A stretch of DNA of 64,000 bases from Chroococcopsis sp964623815 (GCA_964623815.1 CAZUVR010000015.1:18783-82782); one strand, 5' to 3'; positions 1 to 10,540 are shown, counted from the first letter of the stretch. Notes: generated from the letters alone by a model not told the origin. Program-made: numbers and translations.

Positions 1-4
1 GGCT

Positions 5-907
5 TCAGTCTATTTCTACCAGGGCCGGATTTACTAAATTTTCGAGCTTAGGGTTTCGTGAACTTGCTAACAGATTAGCTTCACTAGGTATTTTAAGTTT
101 TGATGCTAGATTTAGGGACTCCAACATTTTTATAAAGTAAAATGTTGGGTCGGGAAGATACGCTACTTTGCCATTGCGAATCGTGATACCGTGACGACTC
201 GATGATTGAAAAGCATGATGGAGATTGTGCCAACCTTCTCCTAAAGTTAAAAACGCTACTAAACTGTTATTACGACTCTGATCACTGGTAATAAACGGTT
301 GTTTGCCTATAAGATGGCTGAGAGAATTAACAGTCTGTGTTCCATGGAATAACAACGTCGTGCTGAGGAAAAAAGCACCGAGATATTCAAGACCACCGAT
401 ATAATAAGAAATTGCTCCCAGAAGAATCACGGGTATAAAGTGTAGACGATCGATTATCCTTAATACAAAATCGCTTTCCACGTCCACTGGTAATTTATCG
501 GGAAAGAAGCGAGAAGACAGCAACCAACCTGCATGAGACCATAAAAAACCTTTTATTCCTTGAAATGGTGTATAAGGAGAATGGGGGTCTAGATTAGAAT
601 CCGTATGATAATGGTGATTTAGATGATGGGCTTTCCAACAGCTCGGCCCCAGTTGACAGGCTGATGCTGCTACAAAACAGCCCACCCAAAGCACCAGAGC
701 AGGAGCTTTATAGGATTTGTGGGTAAGTAGCCGATGATAGATACTAGTTGTTGCTAACGCACGTATTAAGTACAAAAAAACTATCCAAGTGCTAGCCCCC
801 CAGGATAGGCCCGTACTCAAAACGATGAGGGAGCCGATATGACAGAAGCCAATTAGTGACGGAGCCATCACTTGAGAAACCATCGTTAGTGCAGAATATT
901 GTCTCAT
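5..907 (-). CDS. acyl-lipid/acyl-CoA fatty acid desaturase (DesC-like)
   Basis: Membrane di-iron enzyme that introduces a double bond into fatty acyl chains, probably the delta-9 type. The 300-aa protein shows all three histidine boxes of the family: HRLLTH at residues 58-63, HLNHH at 95-99 and HNLHH at 227-231. Hydrophobic stretches lie near residues 15-50, 70-88 and 155-185. The ATG start at 907 and the TGA at 5-7 are both in the window, so the gene is complete although it sits at the edge. It is transcribed away from the olefin synthase further right. The family call is firm; the substrate (acyl-lipid or acyl-CoA) and position of desaturation are inferred. Confidence 0.88.
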   Translation of the reverse strand: MRQYSALTMVSQVMAPSLIGFCHIGSLIVLSTGLSWGASTWIVFLYLIRALATTSIYHRLLTHKSYKAPALVLWVGCFVAASACQLGPSCWKAHHLNHHYHTDSNLDPHSPYTPFQGIKGFLWSHAGWLLSSRFFPDKLPVDVESDFVLRIIDRLHFIPVILLGAISYYIGGLEYLGAFFLSTTLLFHGTQTVNSLSHLIGKQPFITSDQSRNNSLVAFLTLGEGWHNLHHAFQSSSRHGITIRNGKVAYLPDPTFYFIKMLESLNLASKLKIPSEANLLASSRNPKLENLVNPALVEID

Positions 908-990
908 TACTATGTTTGCCTTACAAAATGGTTTAACGAGTAAAACTGACGGGGAGGGTTTTTTGTTTTACTCAGGAATCAGGATTAATC

Positions 991-1254
991 TTAGCGCAAT
1001 TTCTGATCTAGCATTTGCTGAACTTGCCTTACGGAAGCACGAGGCGATAATCTAGGTAGCGGTTGCTCTGTTCCTTCTATTTGCTGACACAAAACGGGAA
1101 TCTCGTACTGATAGAGGTTAAACCAATTTTCATTAGTGTTTATATCCCTTATTTCTATAGTCAACTCTGGATCGGTAATTTTTTGCAGTTTTTCCAATAA
1201 TCCCTCGCATAAATGACAGCCTGGTTTACTGTACAGGATAAGTTGTTTCGGCAT
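991..1254 (-). CDS. glutaredoxin-like protein (DUF836 family)
   Basis: Small thioredoxin-fold protein of 87 aa. The N-terminus has a beta strand followed by a CxxC motif (C13-H-L-C16), and there is a cis-proline element (EIPVL) near residues 52-56, as in glutaredoxin-like DUF836 proteins. It is likely a cytosolic thiol-disulfide oxidoreductase; the partner is unknown. It lies 83 bases downstream of the desaturase start and is read on the same strand, so the two could be co-transcribed. Confidence 0.82.
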   Translation of the reverse strand: MPKQLILYSKPGCHLCEGLLEKLQKITDPELTIEIRDINTNENWFNLYQYEIPVLCQQIEGTEQPLPRLSPRASVRQVQQMLDQKLR

Positions 1255-1552
1255 GATTGGCTCCTTCGCATAAAAAATTGGCGCTACTGCGGGCTTTCCC
1301 CCATATTTATTGTACGAGAGCCACGAGATAGTAACTCTTGCAAGGCTATCCTAGGTAGTAGGGACTCTGTAAATTCCTATCTGTACTTTTATGCCCCGAT
1401 CCATTATTCTGAGTCTGATAGGAGGTGTGTTAAGCAGATCACAAAGCCGGTGAGATAGACTAAAACGATGATATATATTTACTTTCCTTAGTTATACCGA
1501 TTTTATCCCTCAATATACTAACTTAATAGCCTAAAAAGACACCGAAAGATAG

Positions 1553-4500
1553 ATGAAGCGGAAAATATCCAACTTTGTAGACCTATTACAAGATTACGCC
1601 CTTGCTGACCCGAAAAAGACCATATTTACTTTTTTAGCCGACGGAGAAACCGAAACAGCATCCGTCACCTATGAAAGATTGGATAGGGAGGCGAAAGCGA
1701 TCGCGTCTCGATTACAATCATTACAGGGCAAGGGCGAGCGGGCCTTATTACTATATCCCCCCGGCTTGGAATTTATCTCCGCTTTCTTTGGCTGTCTCTA
1801 CGCGGGAGTAATCGCGGTGCCCGCCTATCCCCCCAGGGCCAATCGCTCCCTCGACAGGTTACAATCCATCGTCGGTGATGCGTCAGCTAAATTAATTCTT
1901 ACCACCTCTTCTCTAGTGGATACCATCGAGGGCAAACTATTTCACTCCTCACGCGAGCAAAGCCTTCAATCTATCACCACCGATACCCTACCCATCGAAT
2001 CCGCCGATGACTGGCAACCCCTCAAACCAAACTCTGACGATTTGGCTTTCCTACAATATACCAGTGGCTCTACCGGTTTACCGAAAGGGGTAATGGTAAG
2101 CCACGAGAATTTAATCCATAACTCAGGATTGATTAATAACTGCTTCGGAGATACATCAGAAAACAGCGGGGTTTCTTGGCTTCCCCCCTATCACGACATG
2201 GGTTTAATCGGCGGTATCCTTCAGCCGATATACGTGAATGCGGCTGCTCAATATTTAATGCCCCCCGTCGCTTTTTTACAACGCCCTGGGCGCTGGTTGT
2301 CAGCCATCTCGAAATATAAGATAACCACCTCCGGTGCCCCCAACTTCGCCTATGATTTGTGCGTCAATCAAATTGACACCGAACAAAAAGAGAGTATAGA
2401 TTTAAGTTCTTGGACGCTTGCTTTTTCAGGTGCCGAGCCTGTGCGCTATGCTACCCTGAAGAAGTTCGCCGAAACTTTCGCACCTCAAGGTTTTAAATAT
2501 TCTTCTTTCTATTCCTGTTACGGCATGGCAGAAACTACTTTGATCGTTTCTGGAGGTATAAGAGAAGCCGCCCCCATAAGCAATTCTTTCAACCCTAAAG
2601 CCATCGAAAATAATAAAGTCATCACCGATGGGGGAGATGATAACGTCACCCTAGTCAGCTCTGGTAAACCAGTGATGAATATTACCCGTATAGTTAACCC
2701 GGAAACTTTACAAGCCTGTGGAGACGGGGAAATAGGGGAAATATGGGTCAATAGTCCCAGTGTAGCCCAGGGTTACTGGAATCGATCGCAACTCACCCAA
2801 GAGATATTCAGGGCTACCCTCGCCGATACCCCCAATACCTACTTCCTCCGCACTGGTGATTTAGGATTCATCCACGACGGGGAATTATATATCACCGGGC
2901 GCTTGAAAGACTTAATCATTATTCGCGGGCGCAATCACTACCCACAAGATATAGAATTAACCGTCGAGAATAGTCACCCCGCCCTAAGAGAAGCCTGCGG
3001 GGCTGCCTTCGCCGTCGAGATAGACGGGGAAGAAAAATTAGTTATCGTCTATGAAGTTAAGCGCAGTCACATCCGGAAGCTAAATGTAGAGGAAGTCACC
3101 AAAGCGGTATCGAAAGCCGTCTTACAAAATCACGAATTACAACCTCACGCCATAGTCTTACTGAAAACCGGTAGCATTCCCAAAACTTCTTCTGGCAAAA
3201 TACAACGCCACGCCTGTAAAGCCGATTATTTAGAAGGTAGTCTCAACACCGTAGGGGCATGGCAAAGAGAAACCCCAGCTAAAGAAGCCCCGACGACTAA
3301 ACCTCAATGCGAAAACACCCAACCCGCGAATATAATTGCCGTCTGGTTGGTGAATAAAATAGCTCAGAATCTCGGCGTCGGGCCTGGAGATATTGATACA
3401 AAAGAACCACTTATTTCCTACGGGCTAGATTCTTTACAAGCCGTGAGACTATCGGCGGAATTAGAAGATTGGTTGGGAGTAAAATTAGCCCCTACCCTCG
3501 TTTACGATTACCCGACGATAGATGCCCTGGCGCGTTACTTATCTCAAGGTGATGCCTCAGCTCAAACCTCGACGCGGAAATTTAGCGGGGATAAAATCGC
3601 CGTTGTGGGTATGGGTTGCCGTTTCCCAGGTGCGGATAATCCCCAGGATTTTTGGCAATTATTAACGGGCGGCGGGGATGCGATTACGGTTAATAGTAGT
3701 CGTTGGGAGCAACCTGCTCCAGGGGGCTTTTTAAAAGATATAGATAAGTTTGACGCTAACTTCTTTAATATCTCTCCCCGGGAAGCAGCGGAAATTGACC
3801 CGCAACAACGGTTATTATTAGAAACGGCATGGACTGCCCTAGAATCGGGCGGCATTAATCCCCTATCTCTACAAGGTAGCCGCACGGGTGTTTTTGTCGG
3901 TATCAGTAGTCAGGATTATTCTCAGATACGTCTACAGAAGTCTTTAGAAACTAATCCCTACGTCGGCACCGGTAACGCCCATTCTATCGCCGCTAACCGC
4001 CTATCCTATATCTTAGACCTGCGTGGGCCTTCTTTAGCTGTCGATACCGCTTGCTCCTCTTCTCTCGTAGCCGTGCATCTGGCGGTACAAAGTTTACAAA
4101 CCGGCGAATGTGAAAGTGCGATCGTCGGTGGTGTTAATCTTTTATTATCGTCAGAATTAACGGAAACCTTCACTAAATCCGGGATGATGGCAGCCGATGG
4201 GCGTTGTAAAACCTTCTCCGCCCTAGCCGATGGTTATGTCAGGGGTGAAGGCTGCGGGGTGGTTATCTTAAAACCCCTCTCACAGGCTATTAAAGACGGT
4301 AATCCGGTATTGGGGATAATTCGCGGCTCGGCTATCAATCAGGATGGGCGCAGTAACGGTTTAACCGCCCCTAACGGATTGGCCCAACAGGCGGTTATCC
4401 GTCAGGCTCTCGCTAACGCCGGTGTTGATGCGGCTGAGGTTTCCTATGTGGAGGCTCACGGCACCGGCACCGCTTTAGGAGACCCGATCGAGGTAAACTC

Positions 4501-7500
4501 TCTCAAGAGCGTCTATAATCGGCCCTCTGGTGATTTATGGCTGGGTTCGGTGAAAGCGAATATCGGACATTTGGAGTCGGCAGCGGGTATCGCCGGATTG
4601 ATTAAAACTATCCTATGTCTGCAAAACCAATCTATTCCCCCCCAATTACATCTAGAAGCGCTTAACCCTCACATTGAGATAAAAGATACTCCCATATCCA
4701 TCCCGACGATTCTACAACCCTGGCAGTTAGAAGATAATAAACCGCGTCTGGCGGGCGTTAGTTCTTTCGGCTTCGGCGGCACGAACGCTCATGTTATCTT
4801 AGAAGGGATTAGTATCACCAGCGCTGTGAATAACGATCATGATAGAGGCGTACATATTCTGTCTCTGAGCGGTAAATCGGCACCAGCGTTAAAAGATACG
4901 GTGAGAAGTTATCAAGATTATCTAGCCCGCTCAGGTGAGATTAATCTAGCAGATATAGCTTATACGACTAACGTAAGTCGATCGCACTTCTCCTATCGTC
5001 AGGCTATAGTAGGGAGTAGTAAAGAGGAGATTCTGCAAAAATTATCTCTCTACCAAGGGGCCGAAGAAGTCAATATCAACACCGACATTGCTTTTCTCTT
5101 CACCGGGCAGGGTTCTCAATACGGCAGAATGGGAGAGGAGTTATATAAGACACAACCTGTATTTAAGAAAGAGATCGATCGCTGTGCCGAGGTATTAGAA
5201 TCCTATTTAGATAAACCCTTACTGTCAGTTTTATTCGCCGACTCCGATTTAATCCACGAAACCGTATACACCCAGCCCTGCTTATTCGTTTTAGAATACG
5301 CTCTCGCTAAACTGTGGCAATCTTGGGGTATTAATCCGGGTGTAGTTATGGGGCACAGCGTCGGCGAATATGTAGCCGCCTGTATAGCCGGAGTCTTCAG
5401 TCTCGAAGACGGCTTAAAGTTAATTAGCGCCCGGGGGAGACTGATGCAGTCTTTACCGCAAGCGGGGATGATGGTGGCGGTGTTTGCGGCGGAGGGAATG
5501 GTTAGGAAAGCGATCGAACCCTATCAAGATAAAATATCCATAGCCGCTATTAACGGGCAACACATCGTTATTTCCGGAGACGAAGATGCTATTTCTATCG
5601 TCGTCAACTCTCTAAAAGACAAACAGATTAAAACTAAAGCCTTAAAAGTCTCTCATGCCTTTCACTCTCCCTTGATGGAGCCGATACTAGAAAACTTCGC
5701 GGGTTTAGCGAAAAACATTACCTATAACCTGCCGCAGATAGAGATAATTTCTAACCTCACAGGAAAACCCGCCCCGGAAGAAATTACTCGCCCCGAATAC
5801 TGGGTAAACCATATCATCCAACCCGTCAGATTCGCCGATAGTATCGACTATCTACATCAACGAGGATACCAAGTCTATTTAGAGATAGGAGCACAACCTA
5901 TCCTATCGGGTATGGGGAGGGCGTTTATCGAGTCCAATTATAACCATGATAGAGATTACTACTGGTTATGCAGTCTCAGGAAAGATGTGTCTCAATGGGT
6001 GCAAATACTAGAAAGTCTCGGTGAGCTATACAGATTGGGTATAGATATAGATTGGCAATCTTTCAACAGTGGTAACAACAGAAAAATCATCGCCGGTTTG
6101 CCTACCTACCCTTTTCAACGTCAATCCTATTGGTTTACTCAGGAGACGGCTATAGACTTCTACACCCCCCGATGGCATGAGTCGGGAGTAGAGAGTCGGG
6201 ATTCGTCTCCATTCCCTATTATGATATTTTCTGAGGGAGGGCAACTGAGCAAAGAGCTAGTAAAAGAGTCAAGTAATACCTGGGTTGTCTGTAAGGGTGA
6301 AACTTACGCCAGACAATCTGGGGAATGGATAATTAACCCCCGCGATAAAGAGCATTTTTTAAGTTTATTAAAAGACTTGGATACAAGTGAACTAAATTTA
6401 ATTTATCTCTGGAGTCTTTCCCCGTCGGATGAAACCGGAGATTGTCAGAGTCTGTTATACCTTTTACAAAGTCTCTCCCAAACCTCAATCAAAGCTAAGT
6501 TATGGGTAGTTACCAGAGGCAGTCAACAAGTAACTGGCTTGGATACGCCCGTAAATATAGCCACTGCCGCCTTATGGGGATTGGGAAGGGTTATCGCTCT
6601 GGAATATCCCCACTACTGGGGAGGAATAATAGATTTACCCTCGCAGATAGGAGTAGATGAAGCTCATTCCCTACTCCGCGAAATTAACGCCAAGGATAAA
6701 GAAGCCCAAATAGCTTACCGTCAAGGTAATCGCTACATATTACGTCTGGAGAAAAATCAAATAATAGAGACGCGAAAAGTGAATTATTCTGGCGGCACCT
6801 ATTTAATTACCGGCGGTTTGGGTAAATTAGGCTTGCGGGTGTGTCAGTGGTTAGTAAGGCGGGGCGCTACCTCCATCGCATTAATGAGTAGGAATGGCCC
6901 AGGGATTGAAGCGGGTAACATTATCCGTAATCTGCTCGACTCTGGAATCAATCTACAAATCATTACGGGGGATGTGTCTAATCGAGATGATGTAGGCAAC
7001 GCCTTAAAAATTATCGGGGAAAGAATGTTACCTCTTAAAGGGGTGATTCACGCGGCGGGAGTATTAGCCGATGGTTTACTAGAAAATCAATCCTGGGAAA
7101 ACTTTGAAAAGGTTTTAAAACCGAAAATCGCCGGGGCGCGTCACTTACACGATTTAACCCTAGACATACCCCTAGACCTATTTATTCTATTCTCATCCGC
7201 TGCCTCTTTACTAGGTTCGCCCGGTCAGGGAAATTATGCGGCAGCTAATAGCTTCTTAGATGGCTTAGCCCTCTACCGTCAAAGTTTGGGTTTACCCGCA
7301 CTGGCGATTAATTGGGGCACCATCGATGAGGGCATGGCTACTACTTCCCCAAGAGCGGTGAAAGGATTACATCTCATACCAGTAGAAACGATGTTAAGCA
7401 GTCTAGAAAAACTGCTGGCTCAATCCGCCCCGCAAGTGGGAGCAATAGGGGCTGATTGGGATGAGATTGCCCAACAGTTGACTGGTTGGCGCGACATGCC

Positions 7501-9640
7501 CTACTTCGCTCATTTAATCTCCAGGGCTACGGGGCCGAAAACAAGCGCGGAAATTTATAGCAAGTTAGTGCCATTATCTATCGATGATAGCTCCTTGCTC
7601 CTCTTGGATTATCTCAGACGATCGATCGCCCGTCTATTACAATTAACCCCCGATAGTATCTCTCCCTCCGCTAGTCTCCTCGATTTAGGTTTGGATTCTC
7701 TGATGGTGATGGAGGCTATCAACCTGATTAAAAGTGACTTGCACTTAATGTTATACCCTAGGGAAATTTACGAGCGGCCCATTCTAGAAAATCTAGCCGC
7801 CTATCTGGCGCGGGAATTCCATCGGGTTCATAATGGAGTCGTGCTAGAGTCTTCTTCAAGCTTAAATCTACCCGCTATAGCTTCTAGTAGGGTAGTGGTA
7901 GAGAAGAAATTACCGCCCATAGCTTTTATTCTCTCTAGCCCGCGCTCTGGCTCTACTCTCTTACGAGTTATGTTAGCGGGGCATCCGGCTTTAGCTGTGC
8001 CCCCGGAATTACATTTACTTCCCTTCGACTCGATGGCGCAAAGGCAAAAGGATTTATCTTTCTCTGGCCTCAGCGAAGGTTTGCAGAAAGCGATTATGAA
8101 TCTTAAAGGAGTATCGAGCCAAGAAAGCGAGGAAATTCTGCGGAGTTGGATAAATCAAGATCGATCGATACCCGATGTTTACGCTACCCTACAGGAGTAT
8201 GCTGGTTCTCGTTTGCTAGTCGATAAGTCTCCTACCTACGCATTCTATGCCGAAACTCTAGAGCGGGCCGAAAGCATTTTTGATGGGGCTAAATATATAC
8301 ATCTGGTGCGCCATCCCTACGCGGTGATTGAATCCTTCTACCGTCTCCGTATGGATAAACTCATCGGCCTCGATAACGATAATCCCTATGAATTATCTCA
8401 ATTAGTCTGGTCGAGAAGTAATCAAAATATTCTTGATTTCTTGGCTAAAATATCACCAGAAAGACACCATTTTATGGTTTACGAAGAGTTAGTTACGAAT
8501 CCAGAAATAGAGATGAGAAAATTGTGTGAATTTCTAGCAATAGATTTTCATACATCTCTATTAAATCCTTATGAAGGCGAAAGAATGACGGGCGGAGTTC
8601 ATGATAAATCTCTTGGTGTGGGCGATCCTAATTTCCTCAAAAGAAAAGAGATAGATCCTAAATTAGCTGTCGCCTGGCAGAAAATAGAGTTACCGATTAA
8701 GTTGGACAATTTTGCTCGTAACGTCGCCGCTAGGTTCAATTACGAATTACCGAGAGAATCTCAATCTTCATCCCCTGTAGAGAGAGAAGAAACCTATATT
8801 AACCTGAGAGGACTAGATATATGTATATCGAGCTGGGGGGCAGATACGGGTAAAAATATCCTCTGTCTACACGGTATTTTAGAACAGGGGCCGGTATGGC
8901 AGGAGGTGGCTAATTTTTTAGTGGAGCAGGGCTATCGAGTTGTGGCACCGGATTTGAGAGGACACGGTAAATCGGCGCATGTCTCATCTTATAATCTAAT
9001 GGATTTCCTCGGTGATATAGATAGGATAGTAACAAAATTATTCGATACTCCCATAACTATCGTCGGGCACTCTTTCGGCTCGATTTTAGCCGCTATCTAT
9101 AGCGGTATTCGTCGGGAAAAAGTGAATAATCTGGTATTGGTAGAAACGATTATCCCCGGTAATACTCAACCAGCAGAGGCGGTTAATCAACTAACCGCTC
9201 ATCTTGACTACCTTGCCTCTCCTCCCGCTCATCCGGTATTCCCTAACCTGTCATCGGCGGCTAAACGTCTGAGGATGGCTACGCCTGGGTTATCGGAAAC
9301 CTTATCCTTACAATTAGCTGAGAGAATCATGGAAGCCTGTGAAGGTGGCTACCGCTGGCGTTGGGATTCTCTTTTAAAAACCCGCGCCGGAATCGAGTTT
9401 AATGGAATAGATAGAAATCGTTATCTATCTATTTTAAAAGCGATCTCAGCCCCGATTACTCTAGTCTACGGAGATAAGAGTGAGTTTAATCGTCCCGAAG
9501 ATATACAACAACAACGGGAGGCGATGACTCGGGCATCTAAAATAGTCATTCCGGGTGGTCACAACCTGCCTTTAGAAAATAGTATGGCAGTAGCGAAAAT
9601 CATCCTCGATTCTATTAACTCTCTATCTTTAATCGGCTAA
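1553..9640 (+). CDS. ols: type I PKS olefin synthase (FAAL-ACP-KS-AT-KR-ACP-ST-TE)
   Basis: A 2695-aa megasynthase that should convert a fatty acid to a terminal alkene. Domains in order: fatty acyl-AMP ligase (1-580; TSGSTGLPKG at 170-179), ACP1 (Ser627), ketosynthase (690-1110; Cys834, His969, His1006), acyltransferase (Ser1269 in GHSVGE; HAFH ending at His1371, the malonyl-type motif), ketoreductase (GGLGKLG from 1754; Tyr1895), ACP2 (Ser2049), sulfotransferase (PAPS loop SPRSGST about 2129-2135) and thioesterase (Ser2507, Glu2531, His2670). The ST-TE pair performs sulfonation-assisted decarboxylation in CurM of curacin and in the Ols enzyme of Synechococcus PCC 7002, whose domain order is the same. 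Glu rather than Asp in the TE triad matches CurM. Every catalytic residue checked is intact and the gene is uninterrupted. It is preceded by about 300 bases without a gene and has no partner PKS gene beside it. The exact chain length of the product is not predictable here. Confidence 0.95.
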   Translation: MKRKISNFVDLLQDYALADPKKTIFTFLADGETETASVTYERLDREAKAIASRLQSLQGKGERALLLYPPGLEFISAFFGCLYAGVIAVPAYPPRANRSLDRLQSIVGDASAKLILTTSSLVDTIEGKLFHSSREQSLQSITTDTLPIESADDWQPLKPNSDDLAFLQYTSGSTGLPKGVMVSHENLIHNSGLINNCFGDTSENSGVSWLPPYHDMGLIGGILQPIYVNAAAQYLMPPVAFLQRPGRWLSAISKYKITTSGAPNFAYDLCVNQIDTEQKESIDLSSWTLAFSGAEPVRYATLKKFAETFAPQGFKYSSFYSCYGMAETTLIVSGGIREAAPISNSFNPKAIENNKVITDGGDDNVTLVSSGKPVMNITRIVNPETLQACGDGEIGEIWVNSPSVAQGYWNRSQLTQEIFRATLADTPNTYFLRTGDLGFIHDGELYITGRLKDLIIIRGRNHYPQDIELTVENSHPALREACGAAFAVEIDGEEKLVIVYEVKRSHIRKLNVEEVTKAVSKAVLQNHELQPHAIVLLKTGSIPKTSSGKIQRHACKADYLEGSLNTVGAWQRETPAKEAPTTKPQCENTQPANIIAVWLVNKIAQNLGVGPGDIDTKEPLISYGLDSLQAVRLSAELEDWLGVKLAPTLVYDYPTIDALARYLSQGDASAQTSTRKFSGDKIAVVGMGCRFPGADNPQDFWQLLTGGGDAITVNSSRWEQPAPGGFLKDIDKFDANFFNISPREAAEIDPQQRLLLETAWTALESGGINPLSLQGSRTGVFVGISSQDYSQIRLQKSLETNPYVGTGNAHSIAANRLSYILDLRGPSLAVDTACSSSLVAVHLAVQSLQTGECESAIVGGVNLLLSSELTETFTKSGMMAADGRCKTFSALADGYVRGEGCGVVILKPLSQAIKDGNPVLGIIRGSAINQDGRSNGLTAPNGLAQQAVIRQALANAGVDAAEVSYVEAHGTGTALGDPIEVNSLKSVYNRPSGDLWLGSVKANIGHLESAAGIAGLIKTILCLQNQSIPPQLHLEALNPHIEIKDTPISIPTILQPWQLEDNKPRLAGVSSFGFGGTNAHVILEGISITSAVNNDHDRGVHILSLSGKSAPALKDTVRSYQDYLARSGEINLADIAYTTNVSRSHFSYRQAIVGSSKEEILQKLSLYQGAEEVNINTDIAFLFTGQGSQYGRMGEELYKTQPVFKKEIDRCAEVLESYLDKPLLSVLFADSDLIHETVYTQPCLFVLEYALAKLWQSWGINPGVVMGHSVGEYVAACIAGVFSLEDGLKLISARGRLMQSLPQAGMMVAVFAAEGMVRKAIEPYQDKISIAAINGQHIVISGDEDAISIVVNSLKDKQIKTKALKVSHAFHSPLMEPILENFAGLAKNITYNLPQIEIISNLTGKPAPEEITRPEYWVNHIIQPVRFADSIDYLHQRGYQVYLEIGAQPILSGMGRAFIESNYNHDRDYYWLCSLRKDVSQWVQILESLGELYRLGIDIDWQSFNSGNNRKIIAGLPTYPFQRQSYWFTQETAIDFYTPRWHESGVESRDSSPFPIMIFSEGGQLSKELVKESSNTWVVCKGETYARQSGEWIINPRDKEHFLSLLKDLDTSELNLIYLWSLSPSDETGDCQSLLYLLQSLSQTSIKAKLWVVTRGSQQVTGLDTPVNIATAALWGLGRVIALEYPHYWGGIIDLPSQIGVDEAHSLLREINAKDKEAQIAYRQGNRYILRLEKNQIIETRKVNYSGGTYLITGGLGKLGLRVCQWLVRRGATSIALMSRNGPGIEAGNIIRNLLDSGINLQIITGDVSNRDDVGNALKIIGERMLPLKGVIHAAGVLADGLLENQSWENFEKVLKPKIAGARHLHDLTLDIPLDLFILFSSAASLLGSPGQGNYAAANSFLDGLALYRQSLGLPALAINWGTIDEGMATTSPRAVKGLHLIPVETMLSSLEKLLAQSAPQVGAIGADWDEIAQQLTGWRDMPYFAHLISRATGPKTSAEIYSKLVPLSIDDSSLLLLDYLRRSIARLLQLTPDSISPSASLLDLGLDSLMVMEAINLIKSDLHLMLYPREIYERPILENLAAYLAREFHRVHNGVVLESSSSLNLPAIASSRVVVEKKLPPIAFILSSPRSGSTLLRVMLAGHPALAVPPELHLLPFDSMAQRQKDLSFSGLSEGLQKAIMNLKGVSSQESEEILRSWINQDRSIPDVYATLQEYAGSRLLVDKSPTYAFYAETLERAESIFDGAKYIHLVRHPYAVIESFYRLRMDKLIGLDNDNPYELSQLVWSRSNQNILDFLAKISPERHHFMVYEELVTNPEIEMRKLCEFLAIDFHTSLLNPYEGERMTGGVHDKSLGVGDPNFLKRKEIDPKLAVAWQKIELPIKLDNFARNVAARFNYELPRESQSSSPVEREETYINLRGLDICISSWGADTGKNILCLHGILEQGPVWQEVANFLVEQGYRVVAPDLRGHGKSAHVSSYNLMDFLGDIDRIVTKLFDTPITIVGHSFGSILAAIYSGIRREKVNNLVLVETIIPGNTQPAEAVNQLTAHLDYLASPPAHPVFPNLSSAAKRLRMATPGLSETLSLQLAERIMEACEGGYRWRWDSLLKTRAGIEFNGIDRNRYLSILKAISAPITLVYGDKSEFNRPEDIQQQREAMTRASKIVIPGGHNLPLENSMAVAKIILDSINSLSLIG

Positions 9641-9645
9641 AAGCA

Positions 9646-9671
9646 ACCCGCAGATAAATTTATCAGCGGGT
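9646..9671. terminator. hairpin between ols and psbY (bidirectional terminator candidate)
   Basis: Stem ACCCGC (9646-9651) pairs with GCGGGT (9666-9671), and the interior is itself a GATAAA/TTTATC palindrome. It sits six bases after the ols stop and just after psbY on the opposite strand. A short T-rich stretch follows only in the psbY direction, so termination of ols is less certain. Confidence 0.5.
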
Positions 9672-9698
9672 CGATAAAAGGTACTAAAAATTATCAAG

Positions 9699-9818
9699 TT
9701 AACTTTGTTTGCTTAAGAATTGTTGAAACTGTCTGATAGCAGCAGCACCGATATTAAACAAAGCCCAAGAACCAGCAATGATTACCGGTAATAAAACTAC
9801 AATAACGCGCCAATCCAT
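9699..9818 (-). CDS. psbY: photosystem II protein Y (PsbY)
   Basis: A 39-aa single-pass membrane protein starting MDWRVIVVLLP, with a hydrophobic helix at about residues 5-23 and a short polar C-terminus ending in SKQS. Length, the MDWR start and the single helix match cyanobacterial PsbY, a peripheral low-mass subunit of photosystem II near cytochrome b559. It is convergent with ols and shares a hairpin with it. I recognised it by translating this gap. Family assignment rests on recalled similarity to cyanobacterial PsbY. Confidence 0.85.
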   Translation of the reverse strand: MDWRVIVVLLPVIIAGSWALFNIGAAAIRQFQQFLSKQS

Positions 9819-9920
9819 AAATTAAATCTCCGTCTTATACGATCGATGTAAACTACAGGGATTTTCAAATCATTGAGATACCTTGATCAAGGAAAAGCTT
9901 TAATATATAAAAGCTTCTAA

Positions 9921-9953
9921 CCCCGACTCCCGACTCCCAATTCCTGACTCCCT
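9921..9953. repeat. heptamer-type tandem repeat (CTCCCGA/CTCCCAA)
   Basis: Degenerate 7-base units of the form CTCCCRA / TTCCTGA repeat here about four times. The same type of block occurs at 10577-10610 and 27052-27080. It resembles the short tandemly repeated repetitive sequences common between cyanobacterial genes. Confidence 0.6.
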
Positions 9954-9994
9954 CTGTAATCGTGTTCTCATCATTTATATATAACCTAATCGGG

Positions 9995-10540
9995 TCAACT
10001 TGTGAATCCTATATCGCTTCCTTTTCCAGCGTGAACTAAAGCCAGTTTAGTATACCGTTGAGCGTGTTCGATCAATCCCCGGGCTTCTTCCTCCGATACA
10101 TCGCGGGATTTTTTCGCGGGAATCCCCACCACTAAAGAGCGGGGCGGCACATCTTTCGTCACTACCGCACCCGCGCCGATGATACTTCCCGCCCCCACTC
10201 TTACACCATTCCACACCACTGCATTAACACCGATGAGACAACCGCGCTCGATATGGGCCGCGTGAATTACGGCCCCGTGCCCCACAGTAACATAGTCTTC
10301 CAATACGGTGACGATTCCTGGCTCTCCGTGCAGTACAGCCCCATCTTGAATGTTAGTATAATCGCCGATCGAGATTTTTTCCACGTCTGCCCTCACCACC
10401 GCACTATACCAAACGCTCACGCCTAATCCTAGGGACACATTCCCTATAACCGTAGCTGTGGGGGCTATGAAAGCTACTTTTGAGGTATCTGGGGGCAACC
10501 AAAATTTTTCTACAGTACTTTCCCTATTATTCGAGTACAT
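9995..10540 (-). CDS. gamma-carbonic anhydrase-like hexapeptide-repeat protein
   Basis: A 181-aa left-handed beta-helix protein with repeated [LIV]GxxxxI hexapeptides from about residue 25 to 150. Histidines typical of the gamma-carbonic anhydrase/YrdA family are present in HGEPG, GHGAVIH and AAHIERG (residues 71-100). Such proteins form trimers with a metal at the interface. Whether this one hydrates CO2 or is an acyltransferase-like relative cannot be settled from sequence; it lacks the RbcS-like repeats of CcmM. It stands alone, 176 bases from psbY. Confidence 0.8.
   Translation of the reverse strand: MYSNNRESTVEKFWLPPDTSKVAFIAPTATVIGNVSLGLGVSVWYSAVVRADVEKISIGDYTNIQDGAVLHGEPGIVTVLEDYVTVGHGAVIHAAHIERGCLIGVNAVVWNGVRVGAGSIIGAGAVVTKDVPPRSLVVGIPAKKSRDVSEEEARGLIEHAQRYTKLALVHAGKGSDIGFTS

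Noticed and set aside
1213..1458. Plus-strand open frame overlapping the glutaredoxin-like gene
   Set aside because: It overlaps a recognised gene on the other strand, has no family pattern, and its composition is not protein-like.
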